Counted from the first letter of the stretch, positions 33,669 through 47,616 are shown. The stretch is DNA of 64,000 nt from Dillenia suffruticosa (GCA_033439265.1 JAVTVX010000010.1:5766001-5830000); one strand, 5' to 3'. Made by a program: numbers and translations. Notes: generated from the letters alone by a model not told the origin.

Positions 33669-36291
33669 TTTGACGGGATTCCTAACCAGACATCTTATCA
33701 AGCCATGGACCAGCTTGAATTAACAGCTGACTTGTGGCTCTAGTCCAGGACGTCATTAAGAAGCACAATTTTTTCTAATAAATGCTTTTTTAACAATATG
33801 AAAATAAGTAAGCATTCCTAATACATATTTCTTAACAATTCTTATGAAAGACAAAAATGAAGAAATGTTTTAAAAGTGAAAAATGAAAAATAGAGTGGAG
33901 GGAGAAGGACATCCAAACAAAATCATCGTGGAAGGCTCAGGTAAATCAGTATTAATGATTAAGAATTATAATTTTTAAAATTAATTAATACATATATAAT
34001 AATGATCTAACTTATCAAGAGTATGCTTAATGGATGGGGAGTCATAATTCAAACCATTATTGGAATCAAATGTTTCAAAAGTCTTGCTTGTTTTAAACCT
34101 TATATATGAGTTGTCTTTGTAGAGACCCTCAACTAATAAAGATCTCTTACTTAAGTGTCGTCTCTAAGATATAATGCTTAAATTCTCATGAATTCATGTA
34201 TTTCTATGATTTTTACAACTTCCATAAAAAAAAAAAAAACCCTTTGTGAGTTTACACAATGTCTTTTTTCTCCGCTCATGACTCTCGTTCTAGATGTCAC
34301 TGCTGCCGCAGCTTGGGCCACCGTTTCAGCCATGGGGACCTGAGTGCTCTCAGGACCGGACCACTGCACTGGCTTCGACGCGCAATTTCAATAGTAAAAA
34401 CAGTCGTCTTTTCCTGTCTCGGCTGCATATTGCACCTTCTTTTGAACCTTTATTTGAGTTTAATAATATAACTCTTGGTTTTAAAAGAGTTCTCGCTCTC
34501 TGTCACCAAGCAAAAAGAGAAAAATCTTTAAATAACTAATGCAAAATAACAACTTATTTCCTAATAAAAACATAATAAGTAAATATTTTGTACTAATTCA
34601 AGAAGCACACTTTAACATTTCCAATCGGTACATACTATATTAATATTAAATTATCAATATATTTTTTATCGATCATTACCAACAAAATTATAAATTTTTA
34701 CATGCTTTCAAGCCCATACTCCACTACCGAAACTTAATTGTGTTATTATTTTCTTTGCACTACATAGTTGTTCTCATGTTTAGCCTTAATGCAATTTTTA
34801 TAAGATATATTTATTGAAAATATTTGGTATCTAAAAATTACCATATTATTTATACTTTGAACTACTAAATTTTTATCTTTTTTTTTTTAACACTCTATAT
34901 GTTCACCTAATTGACCAATATAAATATTTTTTACTATTTTAGTTTTAAAACTTTTCCTTAAATAACTGATAAAAAAAGTTTCAAAGCGCAAGATCATTTT
35001 AACATGAAAAATTTTAAACATGTTTAGCAACATTTGTTATACATGCGCTTAGCGCGAAAATAAATAATTCATTTACATGATATTCTATCCATTAATAAAC
35101 TTTTTATAATTTATACACAAAATTGGTAGCTTTGGATCTCATTTTCCTTCGTACCACATTGAGAGTTAGCGAGAGAGAAAAAAAAAAAAAAAAGAATAAA
35201 GATAAAGGATAATGACACAAGAAAAATAAAAGAAAAATAAAAAATAAAAAATATCAATATCGCCTCCAAGTTGGAGTGCTAAGTGTTTAATAGAGAAATT
35301 AGAAATACCCATGGCAACCTTTTCTTTCTTTTTTCTTTTTTTTTTTTTTATTTTTTGAGATTTATTAGGACATAACAAATTGTTGGTGCTTAGAGTATAG
35401 GAGCACATACTCCATTTTGATATTTCGCAATAAATGAAATTTTTCATAATAATATTTAATAAAAAAATGATCTTGCAACGAAATAAAAAAATGATCTTGA
35501 TACCACTAGTCATTCATCAGTATCTATTATCATAATTATAATTGACTATAAAAAGATAATAAAAAAATGCAAAAAGCTATGTATTATGGAGAGTTTAAAA
35601 GTAATTGTGACCGAACCCATCTTTTCTTCAAACTCAAAATAAAATAAATATATTTACGTCTAATTTTAAAACTAACTCAAAATTGTTTTTAGTTAAAATT
35701 TTAATGTATCCAATTTTTTTAAATTTTCATATATTCATTTTTTTTATTTTTAAATCCTACTTTTAATTATGAATATTAATAATTTTAAAATGATTTTAAA
35801 ACAAAAAATAGTAAAATCTATTGGTCAATTAAATAAATTATTTGGAATGAGACCGATGTATAATTTGCAAGATTTCAGTGGTTTAAGCTACAAATGACCT
35901 GATATTTTTCTTGTATTAAATATTTTTTCCTATTTATTATTTGTCTTTCCAAAAGCATTATAAAATGCAAAATGCATTTTTTTGGATGATTATAAATGAA
36001 ATAACGAGCGTACATTTTGTTTTGTTGTATACAAAGTTTTGAATTAGATTACACGGTTGTTATTTTTTAAGAAAATATAAAGAACGACGAAATTTTGGAC
36101 TAGGTTATGATATATATTTCCTACAATTCACTCATTTTTGATAGGATGTCAATTAATTTCTATAACTTGCTTTCAAGCATTATATGTTATATATCTTTGA
36201 TTAAGTATGAGGGATCTACCAACAGTTAGTTGTTCTAGTAGAATATAGTTTTACGTCCCTTAACCGAAGTCACGAGTTTGACTCGTGATTT
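33669..36291. other. AT-rich intergenic DNA
   Basis: No gene is seen. A short GC-richer island at 34258-34480 carries overlapping small open frames on both strands, none recognised. Long A and T tracts fill 35165-35360. Confidence 0.5.
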
Positions 36292-36329
36292 CACTACAAA
36301 AAAACACGATTTTAGCCATAAATTTTCGT

Positions 36330-36620
36330 GACGGAAAAAATTCGTCGCTATTTTGTGACGAATTTAGCAACAAAAACTTTTTCGTCGCTAATTTACCACA
36401 AAATTTGCAACGAAAATGAAGTCGTGACTAAATTAGCGACGGATATATCATTCGTAACAAAATTCGTCGCTAATTAGTAACGAAAAAATTTTCATGGCTA
36501 AATTCGTCGCTAATTAGCGACAAAAAATTTTTCGTTGCAAATTTCGTCGCTAAATAGCGACGAATAATATTTCGTGGCTAAATTTTACCACGGATTTAAA
36601 ATCCGTCGTAAAATTTAATC
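36330..36620. repeat. Left subterminal repeat array of the CACTA element
   Basis: About a dozen copies, in both orientations, of 'cgtcgctaa' and variants (cgtggctaa, cgttgcaaa). They often pair as short palindromes. Confidence 0.85.
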
Positions 36621-37184
36621 TTTTTTAAATAGAATTTTATTTTTTTATTTTTCTTTTTATTTTATTAATAGGTTATATTTAATTTAAAAATTAATTTAGT
36701 GTCGGATTTGTTTTCCGTCTCTAAACAAAAATCCGAATCCGTCGCTAAGTTTTTTATATATAATTAAATAAAATATAATATTAATATAATATTTAAATTA
36801 AAAAATTAATTTATCAATTTATTCGTTGGTAATTTAGTGATGGATTAAAATCCGTAGCTGAATTTAATCTTTTTTTAATTATAATTAGACTTTTATTTTA
36901 TTTTATTAATTTATATTAACAAATCATATTATTATTTTCTAATATTTTAATTTATATTTTATTTTATTCTATTATATTTCATTTTTTTAGAAGAATAATA
37001 TTATTTAATTCTTAAAAAAAACCATATATTTTATTTTATTTAAATTATATATATTTTAATTAATTTATTATTTTTTTCTTTTTTTGTTTGATTTAATATT
37101 TTTTATTATTGTATAGGTAATTTTATTTTATTTGTATTATTTTATTCAATAATACAAAATTTTTAATTAAATATTAATTTGTCA

Positions 37185-37435
37185 GGATCGCGAGTCTACG
37201 CGGGTACGTGCGCATGCATGCACGGGCGCCTGCCTGCCTAGGTGCGCTCGCCCTGCGTGCTCCTGCCTGCTTGCCTGGGTGCCTAGGCAGGCGCTCGGGC
37301 GCCCAGGCAGGCAGGCGCGGGCACCCACTCCTGCTGGGCGCCTGCCTGGGCGCCCAAATGCAGTTGACGGGATTCGAATCTTGGAACTCGGATTTGAACG
37401 GAAGACATATCACCACTGTACCATCGCTTAGTGTT
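37185..37435. repeat. GC-rich GCCTGCCT-type repeat plus tRNA-like segment inside the CACTA element
   Basis: 37190-37365 is built of 'gcctgcctg' and 'gggcgccc' words, an extreme composition change within AT-rich DNA. Next to it, on the minus strand (37435 down to 37366), are 'tggtacagtggt' (A-box-like) and 'gattcgaatccc' (B-box-like) about 35 bp apart, as in tRNA-derived sequences. A weaker similar pair is at 38045-38107 on the plus strand. This may be captured or inserted SINE/tRNA-like DNA. Confidence 0.5.
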
Positions 37436-38299
37436 GTGTGATAATATTTTTTTTTCTTTCTTCCTCCTCATTTGTTTTCTATTCTCACTTTTTTTTTTCC
37501 TTCCTCTTTCTCTCATCTCTATTTTTGGGTTTTTTTTTTCCTTTCTATTCTCATTATTGAAATTTCTAATAATTATATTGAAATTTCTTATATATTCAAA
37601 TGAATAAAAATATTTTATTATTAAATATATAGATTTTTAAATTATTAATATATTATAATTTATTGATAATTATAATTTTATATTTTTGTGATGTCGTAAT
37701 CCATTTTTAAACTATAGATTAAAAAAATAAAATGAAAATGAAAAAGAATAATAAAATAATAAAATAAAAGAAAAAAGAAGAAATCAAAATATAATATTAA
37801 TATATTTTTTAATTAATTTATTATTTTATTTTAAATTAGTATTTTATTATTTTTTATTTTATTAAAAATTATCATATTTATTATTTTTAATTAATATTAT
37901 TTTAGGTTTGTGGTATAAATAAAAAAAGTTATTATATTTATTATTTTAAATTGTTATTATATATTATTTTATTATTATTAGAAAAATATGAAGGAAAGAT
38001 AATTAATAATAATAAAAAATTTATATCACATAATATCCTTTGACTTGGTGGTTTACAGGTTTATGCTTATGCATGTGCGTGCAGGAGTTAAGAATTCGAT
38101 CCACGGTGGAGGCAGAAGGCAAAGCGGTATTTTTCAACAATTAAGAGATGACACTGGAGCGCCTGCGTGGGGGTGCTAGCTCGGGCGGGTGGGCAGCTTG
38201 CAGGCTGGTGTTGGCTCGGGCGGGTGGGGCCATCTGTACTGGCTCAGGTGGGAAAGGGCGGCACGTGCGCTCCTCGGACATTTCGACAAATTTGGAAAT

Positions 38300-38735
38300 T
38301 TGGAATCAGCGACGGATTTTTTTATTCATCGCTAAATTAGGGACGGATAATTTTTCGACGGATATTTTTTTCCCTAAATTAGCGACGGATTTTAGCGACA
38401 AAAATTATCTGTCGCTAAATTTAGCGACGAATTTTAGATTTTCGTCGCTAAATTTAGCAACGAATTTTTTTATATCGCTAATTTAGCGACGGATAATTTT
38501 TCGTCGCTAAATTTTGTGACGAATTTTAGCGACGAAAATTTATTTGTTACTAAATTTAGCGACGGATTTCAGATTTTCATCGCTAAATTTAGCGACTGAT
38601 TTATAATTTTCGTCGTTAAATTTTTGCGACGCGTTATTAGCGACGAAAAATTTTTCATCGCTAAATCCGTCACCAATGTTTTTAGTCATGAATTTTTTTA
38701 AAATTTTCATCACTAAATTTGTGGCTAAAAGACTA
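38300..38735. repeat. Right subterminal repeat array of the CACTA element
   Basis: Dense inverted and direct copies of 'attagcgacgga' and 'ttcgtcgctaaattt', mirroring the left array. Confidence 0.85.
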
Positions 38736-38748
38736 TTTTTTTGTAGTG

Positions 38749-40001
38749 TTTGAGTATGAAACAGAATACGTTGGAAGAATAGCCCTCTTAAATGGGTTAC
38801 TGTAAATTCCAAACCAGATTACTCCGAATATAATTTCAAATACCGATTGATATAGTATAAAAAAAAGTACGTGAAATCTATTTAAATAGCAAACAATTTT
38901 GGAAAAGAGAAAAGGGCACCTAGAATTGTTATAGGTTTGCATTTTTTTTAGCAATTTTAGTATTTGAGTTTAGGGTTTAGTATTAATTTTAGTATTGACT
39001 TTTCATGCGAATCTATTGTTTTATGTTAATTTTTATATTTTGTATTTTTTCAAGTAATATGTGGAATTTTGACATGATTTGGAATCTCAGAAAAGCTATG
39101 GAGTACGGTTAGGAGATCAAAAAAAAATGAAGATGATGAAAAATTATATAGAAGACACCGTAACTCGATGACTCAAGTTAGGAAGAGCACCATACCATCG
39201 TGCCCACGAAACTATATCCTATTCACGATGAGTCTTGTGCTATCATTGTATGACAACTTATTGTCATGGCCATAATAACTGTCAGATTCCATATTTTTAA
39301 TACGATTACGGGTATTTTAGAAATATTTGAGACTATACTTGTGGATGCTTGGATTTTGCTTGGGCATTTGGAGAAAGCATGAAATATGTTGTATTTTTTT
39401 CACTTGCCCTTAAGATTTTGTAATTTCCTTTTAAGCATGCAAGGCTGGATCTAGGGATAGGTTTTGATGGAACCCTAGTACATCATTAGCTGACATGGTA
39501 TAGGATTTTGTGGTATTTTATGTGAGTGCGAGATTTTAGATCTATTTGTACTATGCAATATGTTATCTTCTAGAACTATGCTAGGGTGCATTAATCCATG
39601 ACTTCACATCTTGCTTGTTGTAGTTATTGATATGACTTTTTTTTGTTGATATTAATATGTGTGTAATGTATGATTTGTGCTTAAATTAGATGATCAGTGC
39701 CTATGGATAGGATGTTTGTAAGGATCTATTCCCAGACTACGAAAGAAAACCCCAAAACTTGACATGAGTATGAACATTTTACCATTGTTACGTGGCATTG
39801 GCATGTGCACGGTGTTTCCAATTTTTGTTTTACATTGCTCGAGAGTGCTAGAGTTGTCATAAATAGAGACCTCGCTCTAAATTGAGTGTTTAAAATGTTG
39901 GATAGAGAAAAGGATAAGTCAAGGCGAACGGTGTAAGTTTTCGTTTTAGCTTAGAGTAACTCTACATAGAATGAGTTCTTAACTTGTAATAGTAGAACTA
40001 G
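38749..40001. other. Intergenic DNA, possibly an old LTR remnant
   Basis: AT-rich with no gene. 39130-39300 ('atcgtgcccacgaa', 'ttcacgatgag') and 39340-39560 read like part of a gypsy LTR, but no paired end was found. Confidence 0.3.
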
Positions 40002-40680
<679 letters not shown>

Positions 40681-41829
40681 ACAAGATCACAACTCATGCG
40701 ATCTACTATATCACCCTACTGGACTTTCATACAGGATTGAACGTTGTGTGACCGGCAAGTATACCTACAAGCAAGATTTCTCGATACATCTATTTGGATG
40801 ATCGAGAAGCCATAGTTAGTACCAAAAAGAACTCGTTGTACCTTAGACTCAACGTAATTATATCTATTGAGCCGCTTTCCTCATTGAAAGTAATCCTCAA
40901 TTATTTGCTCGACTATATATTCACTGTTATATTTGAATCCCAATATGGATTAACATAACAGGTTGACCGGTGAATACAACACCATGATATAATGTTGATT
41001 GGTTTTCCTTTCATATTATTAACTTTCAATCTTATCTTAACTGTTTTTCTAGACATACACCGCCAAACCGAATCAGCCATGATTTCTTAGTGACATGCTA
41101 AAGTAGCAATACTAAAATAAAATTTCAAAAGACAGACGAAAGTCGTAAGGTTACAAGAGATCTTATCAAATGGATCTCGGGTCTTACATAGTTAGAACGG
41201 GGATCTTTAATCATACTATCGTCTCAAATAATAGCTCCCACTATTCCTTGATCATCTAATCACACATGGTATTCCACGGTGTTATTCCTTCATCTCTCAA
41301 AAGGGCATATGTCAGATTTTTCTAGCACTGTACAAGTATAGGTCTCAGTCTACATAAGACTTTATCTCGAGATCTCAAAGAGAGTATCTCAAAGATGATA
41401 TCACTTAACGCAGGTGATATCTGAGATCTCAACCTGACTATTCACAGGCAACATGGATATGGGTATGTCCTGTTGGTCATGTCGCATATGATCTCATCCT
41501 GAACACACATCAAGACGACTTATGTTCTAGTTGGACCACTCTCAAAGCCTCTTACTACTAGAAACCGTCTCATCTCCGCTCACTCAGAGCTGAAGGTGGT
41601 CACTCGTGTGAAAGAGTCGACCGTGCCTACCTAACATATCTTTTATCATAACTTACTACAGAATATATGACAATCAACTAGTATAACAAATAAAACTTGT
41701 GACTGTATAATGCATATATGTCATATATATCAATAAGTATCACAATCAGTATATAGTGAGAAATATCAAATTACATATAAACCCAATGATTCCATATTTC
41801 TTACAGAGAAATCTTTCACAATGGATTTG

Positions 41830-43420
41830 ATGAAGGGATCAGCCAGCATGCTGTATAAAAATGTACTTAATCATCACTACACCATTCTCAGTGATATCTC
41901 TCATATAATAGTATCTGGTATCAATGTGTTTGGTTTTACTGTGATTCTTAGGGTTTCAGTTGTAGGCAATGCCGGCCTGATAATCACTAAAAATCATTAC
42001 TAGCTTTCCACTTTTTGCCACAACCCCTAAGTCATCCAAAAATTTCTGAAACCAAACACTCCTTGAACTTCCATGAGCATACCACAAACTCAGTCTCTAT
42101 TGTAGATGAAGATACATAGATTTGTTTCTTGTTTCTCCAATACATGGTATCATTTATTGAGCAAGACAGTAAAAAACTGAAGTCGATTTGTGTCTATCTA
42201 GACTACCACCTCAATCAGCGTCTAAATATCCAACGAAATACAAATCACCTCCTCCATAACACAAGGAGCGATTCACAGTTCCTTGAGATATTTTAGAATC
42301 CTTTTCACTGCTTTCAAATGATCCCTTCCAGAATTAAATTGATACCTTCTCACCAGATCGACTGCAAGACAAATGTCTGGTCGTGTATGCCTCATCGTAT
42401 ATACTAGATTACACATTGCACTGGCATAAGGGATTCTACTCAACTTTATTATTTCTTCCTAAATTATGTGGCACTTTTTAAGATTCAGGTTTTCACTTTT
42501 AGTGATAGAGTATCTAATAGGTTGCATTCGTTCATCTCAAATTCCTAATGTAAGACTTTTGTTAAAAAGTCAACATCTTTCTCGAGCGATCCCTCTAGAT
42601 CCTTACTCCGAGAATGAACTAAGCCTCACCTATGTTCTTCATGTCAGAACTCAATAATAATCATGTCTCAATGGTCATTAGATACACTTTGTTATTCCCA
42701 ACTAACAGAATGTCACGCACATATAAGAATATGATCATAAAAGAGTTATCGCAATGTATTAGATAAATATAATGATCCTCTTTGATCATTATAATATCAT
42801 AAGATATTACTTCCTCGTGAAATCTCAGGTACCACCGTCTAGATGAGTGTTTAGGTTGTATGTTGACTTCTAAAATCAACAGATTTTATCCACCTGATCT
42901 ATTAGAACGAACTCAGAGGGATACTCCATATAAATCGCCTCATCCAAACTTTCGTTACGGAAAGTGGTATTTACGTCCATCTGGTGTGACTCCAAATCCA
43001 AGTTTGTGACAATTGCTAAAAGATGAATGGATTGATATAAATTAAATTATGACTCCTCGATAGTCTACCCCTCAGTCTAAGTGTAACCTTTGGTTATTGG
43101 ACGGGTCTTATAACTCTCTATCGATCCATCGGCATTTCTCTTGATCTTGAGAACCTACTTGTTCCCAATAGTCCTTTTGTCCTTTAGTAAATCAATTAGA
43201 TCCCAGATCTCGTTGATTCTCATCAACTCATTTTCTTCATCTATGGCTTTCAACAAATGGTTGTCCGCAGAACCCTCGAAAGCCTTTTCAACCATTTTAG
43301 ATTTCTTATCATCTTTTAGAGTCACAATGAGGGATTCGCCCTCAATCGGGAAACGACGTTTCAATATACGCCCTTAGTATTTCTATGAGAAGAGAGAACC
43401 TCTTCACTTTTAGATGGATT
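41830..43420 (-). pseudogene. Copia RT and RNase H, minus strand, broken
   Basis: Reading leftward: NEIWDLIDLLKDKRTIGNK (43155-43364), the usual start of copia RT; WYLRFHEEVISYD then FLYVRDILLVGNN (42661-42879), where the catalytic YVDD is YVRD; GYLDAD and DRHKST (about 42180-42240), the RNase H core; and KHIDTRYYYMRDI (about 41880-41920), the RNase H end. Many stops lie between the pieces. Confidence 0.8.
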
Positions 43421-43799
43421 GCTCCCACTAAGACCAAAATCCACAATGAGTTCTTATGTCCTACCGTTAGGCTCATCTACTCACTAGGCTCATCTATTTA
43501 ATAAAAGGAAAAGTCCCGATGGATTTCTCCTCTCGATGGATAGCTCCCACTGGGATGAAAATCCATAATGGATTCTTGTATCCAACCACGGGATTCAAGA
43601 CTCCTCCATCTTATAGAAGGTAAAGTTTTAATTGACTTCACCTCTCTTAAAGAAATCACCCTTAAGGAGTGTGGCATACGAGACTCAATCTCAGCAATAA
43701 TACCGTCCGTATGCTCACCTAAGAACACTTTCCCTTGGAGTGTTCTCAACATCTTATAAAAATACATTTCTTTCCTCACGGCTCTAACTCACCATGTGA

Positions 43800-44640
43800 A
43801 TGCGAAAAATCATGATCATATGTGGCATAACCCCAAAAACTCAAGTGACTAAGGTCAGGCTGCGTCCCTGTCCAAAGCTCAAATGGGGTATTGACAATGG
43901 ATTTTGATGGAACACCGTTAAGGACGTAGGCTGCAATCAATAAATCATCTCCCTAATGGGAGATAGACAAATTGCCATTCATCATCATAGTCCTCCACAT
44001 CTCCAACAAACTCCTATTCTTTCTCTCGTTACTTTATTTTGTTAAAGAGTAGTAGGAATATTCAGATGTCTCGTAATTCCCTTTTCAGAAGAGAGCTATC
44101 TAAATTGTTTAGATAAATACTTGCACCATCGATCAGTTCTGAGAGTCTTCACTTTCAAGTCTAACTGATTCTCAATTTCACTAATAAATCTTTTAAGATA
44201 TTTCAATATCTTAGATTTTTGTGAGATCAGATAGACGTAACTAAAACGCGTGTAATTATCTATGAACGGAATAAAGCACACAGCTTTATTTCAGAGCTCT
44301 TATGCTCATAGGGCCATAGATATTAAAGTCGACCAATTATAATAGAGTCCCAGCTCTCATTGGCTTACCAAATGGTTTTCTTGTCATTTTGTCAATTAGG
44401 CAAAAATTCACATATAGGCAACTCGACCCTAGTTAGCAGGTCCAACAGACCACTTGCTACTAACCGGTTTAACTTCTCTTGCCCTATGTATCCAAATCTT
44501 TTATATCACTTATTTACATCATCATCTATGCAATCGAATATAAAGGCAATAAAAGAATAACAAGAAATACCATTAAAAATGAATAGCATACAGTGCATAC
44601 AGTCTATTAAGGACAAAACCAGAACAAATGAAAGACCTGT
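43800..44640 (-). pseudogene. Copia integrase, minus strand, broken
   Basis: The frame at 44096-44281 reads FIDNYTRFSYVYLISQKS and later LKVKTLRTDR, which matches the integrase catalytic core (D in FIDNYTR, D in RTDR). The last part, near the usual GGEY motif, reads CKYLSKQF, so the core is changed. Surrounding frames are interrupted. Confidence 0.7.
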
Positions 44641-44649
44641 TGTAACTAA

Positions 44650-46000
44650 TAAAAATATTAGAGTTTCCAAAAGTCAAAACATATCCTCGATAATACAAAC
44701 AAAGTACATAAATTAAGTACCGTCGAATATCCAGAACTGTAAGGAACGTCATTTAAATACAGAGTTTGACCACATTGCAACTCCAACTTGCAAGTATGAA
44801 TCCCTCTGTTGACGATAAATGATCCGCTCCTCATGTAAATCCTCATAACCTGAGGATTCACTTGGCGGAACTCCACGTTCACGCTTCTATCTTGAGTTAC
44901 GTGGTTGATGACTCCTGAGTCTAACTAATAAGAGAAATCAGTGAGTATCACAGTACATAATACAAATCTTAAACCCATAACGAAGAAGGACATTATTTCT
45001 GCTCATTATACTTACGAGCAAAATAACCAACTCTACCACAAATATAACATTTCACATTAGTCTTACAAAAATTCTTCTTCTTGCGCTTTTGTACTTTACT
45101 ATCAGATTTCTCGGATGGTTTATTTCTTGCTTGGAGATCAAGTCTTCTTCTCACACTTATGCAATTCGTTAGGTGCTTTAGGAGTCCTTACTCAACTCCA
45201 TTGCATAAGTATGACCCGGGTGCAACCTAATCACCTCTAGGCGCTCTATCTGGAGCTAATTGTACCTACTCACATTAGCGAAAGTACGAATGTTTTCGTC
45301 GGACGTGAGACAGGTTTTCATGATCTCCATGAATCAGGTAAAAGACTAAATCACACCCAATACCTGAATTTCATCCAAAATAGACTTACTCGCATTCCTA
45401 ACTCGGTGATCATACTCGATATTTGCTTCAAATGTTGCATCGTTATATGATCAGCCCCTTTCTTATAAGTTATAAACTTATAAGTTAGCATCCTCACCAT
45501 AGGAGTTGTAAGAGCGCTACAATACTCATTTAGGGTGAGCCAAACCGATATAGCCGTAGGATATTGCTAAAAAAAAAACGGGATCACATCGTCGTGTATG
45601 GTGCTCAGAAGGATTGCCCTAACTTAGCTATCATTTTTCTTCAACGCATAATAGACTTCATTGTTCCGTCTATACTGAGGTGTGGTACCCTTCCTGGTGC
45701 CTACCATCTTATACCTCAGAATTTTCATATAAATATTGCTCCTTGAGAATAAACTGAATTTATTGGTGTAAAATCTTACATTTGACACCATTCGGTTTAT
45801 CATCTTTGCAAAGATCTATTACAATAGTTTTCTATGCAGTTAAAGAGATTTTAATAACTTATTGACGTTTTTTCTCATATTTTGTGTACCTTTCGAATCA
45901 ACAAATCTCAAATAATTCGAGTGTTGACCCTAATATGAGTGTATGAGTCAACGGATATCATACACCACAAAACGAAATCACATCTTACCATTCAGAGTTG
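44650..46000 (-). pseudogene. Copia protease and gag traces, minus strand
   Basis: 44658-44882 reads as a protease-to-GAG-pre-integrase stretch (GQTLYLNDVPYSSGYSTV). About 45020-45080 on the minus strand has a CYICGRVGYFAR-like remnant of the zinc knuckle. Gag further right is too decayed for clear domains. Confidence 0.45.
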
Positions 46001-46214
46001 GATTCGGCACACTAAAAAAAACCCTCAAAAAAGTCACAAATGTCGACCTGGGTTCATGGGTCGGGTCCAGGTTGAGCCCTGATCCGGATACAAACCAACC
46101 AAGTCTGCATCCGAGCTATCCATGCGCTTGCACATACCGGTAGCATGGTGTTGTGCAGGACGCTCAGAAGACGGAGATATATAGTTTATGAGATCAAATT
46201 TGCCATTCCTACAT

Positions 46215-46578
46215 GCTGTGGCTTGGTGGTATGAGGTGCTCACATAATTCACGCCATCTTGGGTTTGAATCCAGGCGCCCCCTTCTATAAGCATTTTCTT
46301 TTTTTTTTTTAAATAGGTATGGAGCGGGGTCGGGACGCGGATCCGAGTTAGAACTGACCCGGTCCGTGCCCGATCTGTCCTCGGGACACGGATCCGGGTT
46401 AGAACCGACCCGGTCCGTGCCTGATCTGTCCACGTGCTTCAGAGCATGTGATAGGCATTTTCTTTTTTTTTCTTGTTTTTTTTAAATAGGTATGGAGCGG
46501 GTCGGGACGCGGATCCGGGTTAGAATCGACCCGGTCCATGCCCGATCTATCCACATGCCTCAGAGCGTGTGGATGACA
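46215..46578. repeat. SINE-like segment followed by GC-rich tandem duplication
   Basis: 46222-46275 has 'gtggcttggtggtatgagg' (A-box-like) and 'tgggtttgaatcc' (B-box-like). Then a unit starting 'gcattttcttttttt' and carrying 'gtcgggacgcggatccg' occurs at 46291-46453 and again at 46454-46578. The first unit contains an inner duplication (46329-46379 and 46380-46430). It lies between gag and the primer-binding site of the minus-strand copia element. Confidence 0.65.
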
Positions 46579-47162
46579 CACGCCTGCTACCTTTTTGCTA
46601 ACCGGGTTGGGTCTTCTTCACCCAGATGTCTATAATCGGGTCTACTCGACCCGGTTGTCGGAAAAACACATTTCCAGCCTTATTTTCGCTCGGATTTCGA
46701 CTGTAATTTGAAATTCCATATTTCCAATTTATCCTAAACTTGATTTATTGGAAAAAATAACTTAATCGGGCGAATTTAAAATTCGCTTTCACAGCCCTCC
46801 GCGGCCAATTTTCGAAAGTCAATTTTCGGCAACTCAAAAATCACAACTAATATGTCAAAATGTAGATCTGAGCATGACAAATATTTCTAGACCATTATTA
46901 CATATCGATTCATCCTTAAATTTCACAGATCTAAGGTTTTAAGTTTCGGGCACTATCAGGATCCGAAACTTTGGTTTCAAATTTCATGGTCAAAACATAC
47001 TCAAAAAAATTTAACAAAAATTATTTTCATGATCTACGAATCATGTGCATTCTTGTGGTACTCTCGGATTCACGAAACTCATCCGTGATCCGAATCCTAA
47101 ATTTGTACTCTACACATTTTATACCCAAAAAATTCCAATTTTTTTAAAAATAAATCCAACTT

Positions 47163-47175
47163 CGCTCTAATACCA
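47163..47175 (-). promoter_or_regulatory. Copia primer-binding site, minus strand
   Basis: The complement reads 'tggtattagagc', the initiator-Met tRNA type, immediately next to the LTR border at 47177. Confidence 0.75.
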
Positions 47176-47176
47176 A

Positions 47177-47465
47177 TGAAGGATTTATTAGATTATATAC
47201 GCATGTGGAAGTGTATAATTAAAAGTTTCAGAATTTACAGATAAATATCTCAATATGTGGGGCTCTAATAAATCAACCGAAATCGCGTAATCTCTCGTAC
47301 GGAGCGCTCGGTCGGGATGATGATCATGAAACGAACCATCACCATTATTTCACAGCACCTCAACCTTAAGTCTGGTGATCTCCAAATGATGGAAGAAATT
47401 TTTGTACGCCAAAATTTCCCAATCCCCCATTTTTCTTCTATAGAAAATGTGTGCCAATCTCTCTA
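47177..47465 (-). repeat. Truncated 5' LTR of the minus-strand copia element
   Basis: Matches 40002-40257 apart from small indels (for example an extra block near 47210-47240). Homology stops after 'caatctctcta'. The outer part of the LTR is gone. 47466-47616 after it is unrecognised. Confidence 0.75.
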
Positions 47466-47616
47466 TATAAATAACGAATATGTTATTACCATGATAGTGA
47501 GTATTGTATTAAAATGTATTTATATTAAATCTATGCTCAAACTCAAGTAGGTGAGTGAGACACCAATTTGAGTTCGAAAACAAAATCCTGAAAGCATCTT
47601 GAAGGTGGTGGCATGG

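Larger units (their letters stand above)
36292..38748. mobile_element. Non-autonomous CACTA (En/Spm-type) transposon with intact ends
   Basis: The left end is CACTACAAAAAAACACGATT. The right end is the complement form '...ctatttttttgtagtg'. The flanking 3-bp target duplication is TTT on both sides (36289-36291 and 38749-38751). Subterminal regions (36330-36620 and 38300-38730) carry many copies of 'ttcgtcgctaa' and its complement 'ttagcgacgaa', the usual transposase-binding arrays of this superfamily. The 1.7-kb middle has no transposase (TNPA/TNPD) frame, only AT-rich DNA and GC-rich inserts. At 2457 bp it needs an autonomous partner. CACTA ends, TSD length and subterminal motifs agree, so the call is firm. 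Confidence 0.92.

Noticed and set aside
37366-37435. A functional tRNA gene on the minus strand
   Set aside because: A- and B-box-like words are present, but I could not build acceptor and anticodon stems by eye. It is kept only as tRNA-like.
37174-37516. Arg/Ala/Pro-rich frames on both strands
   Set aside because: They come from the GC-rich GCCTGCCT tract inside a CACTA element, with no conserved domain.
36300-38740. A CRISPR-like or regulatory hairpin array of 'cgtcgctaa' words
   Set aside because: The words are irregularly spaced, in both orientations, clustered at both ends of an element with CACTA termini and a 3-bp duplication. They are transposon subterminal repeats.
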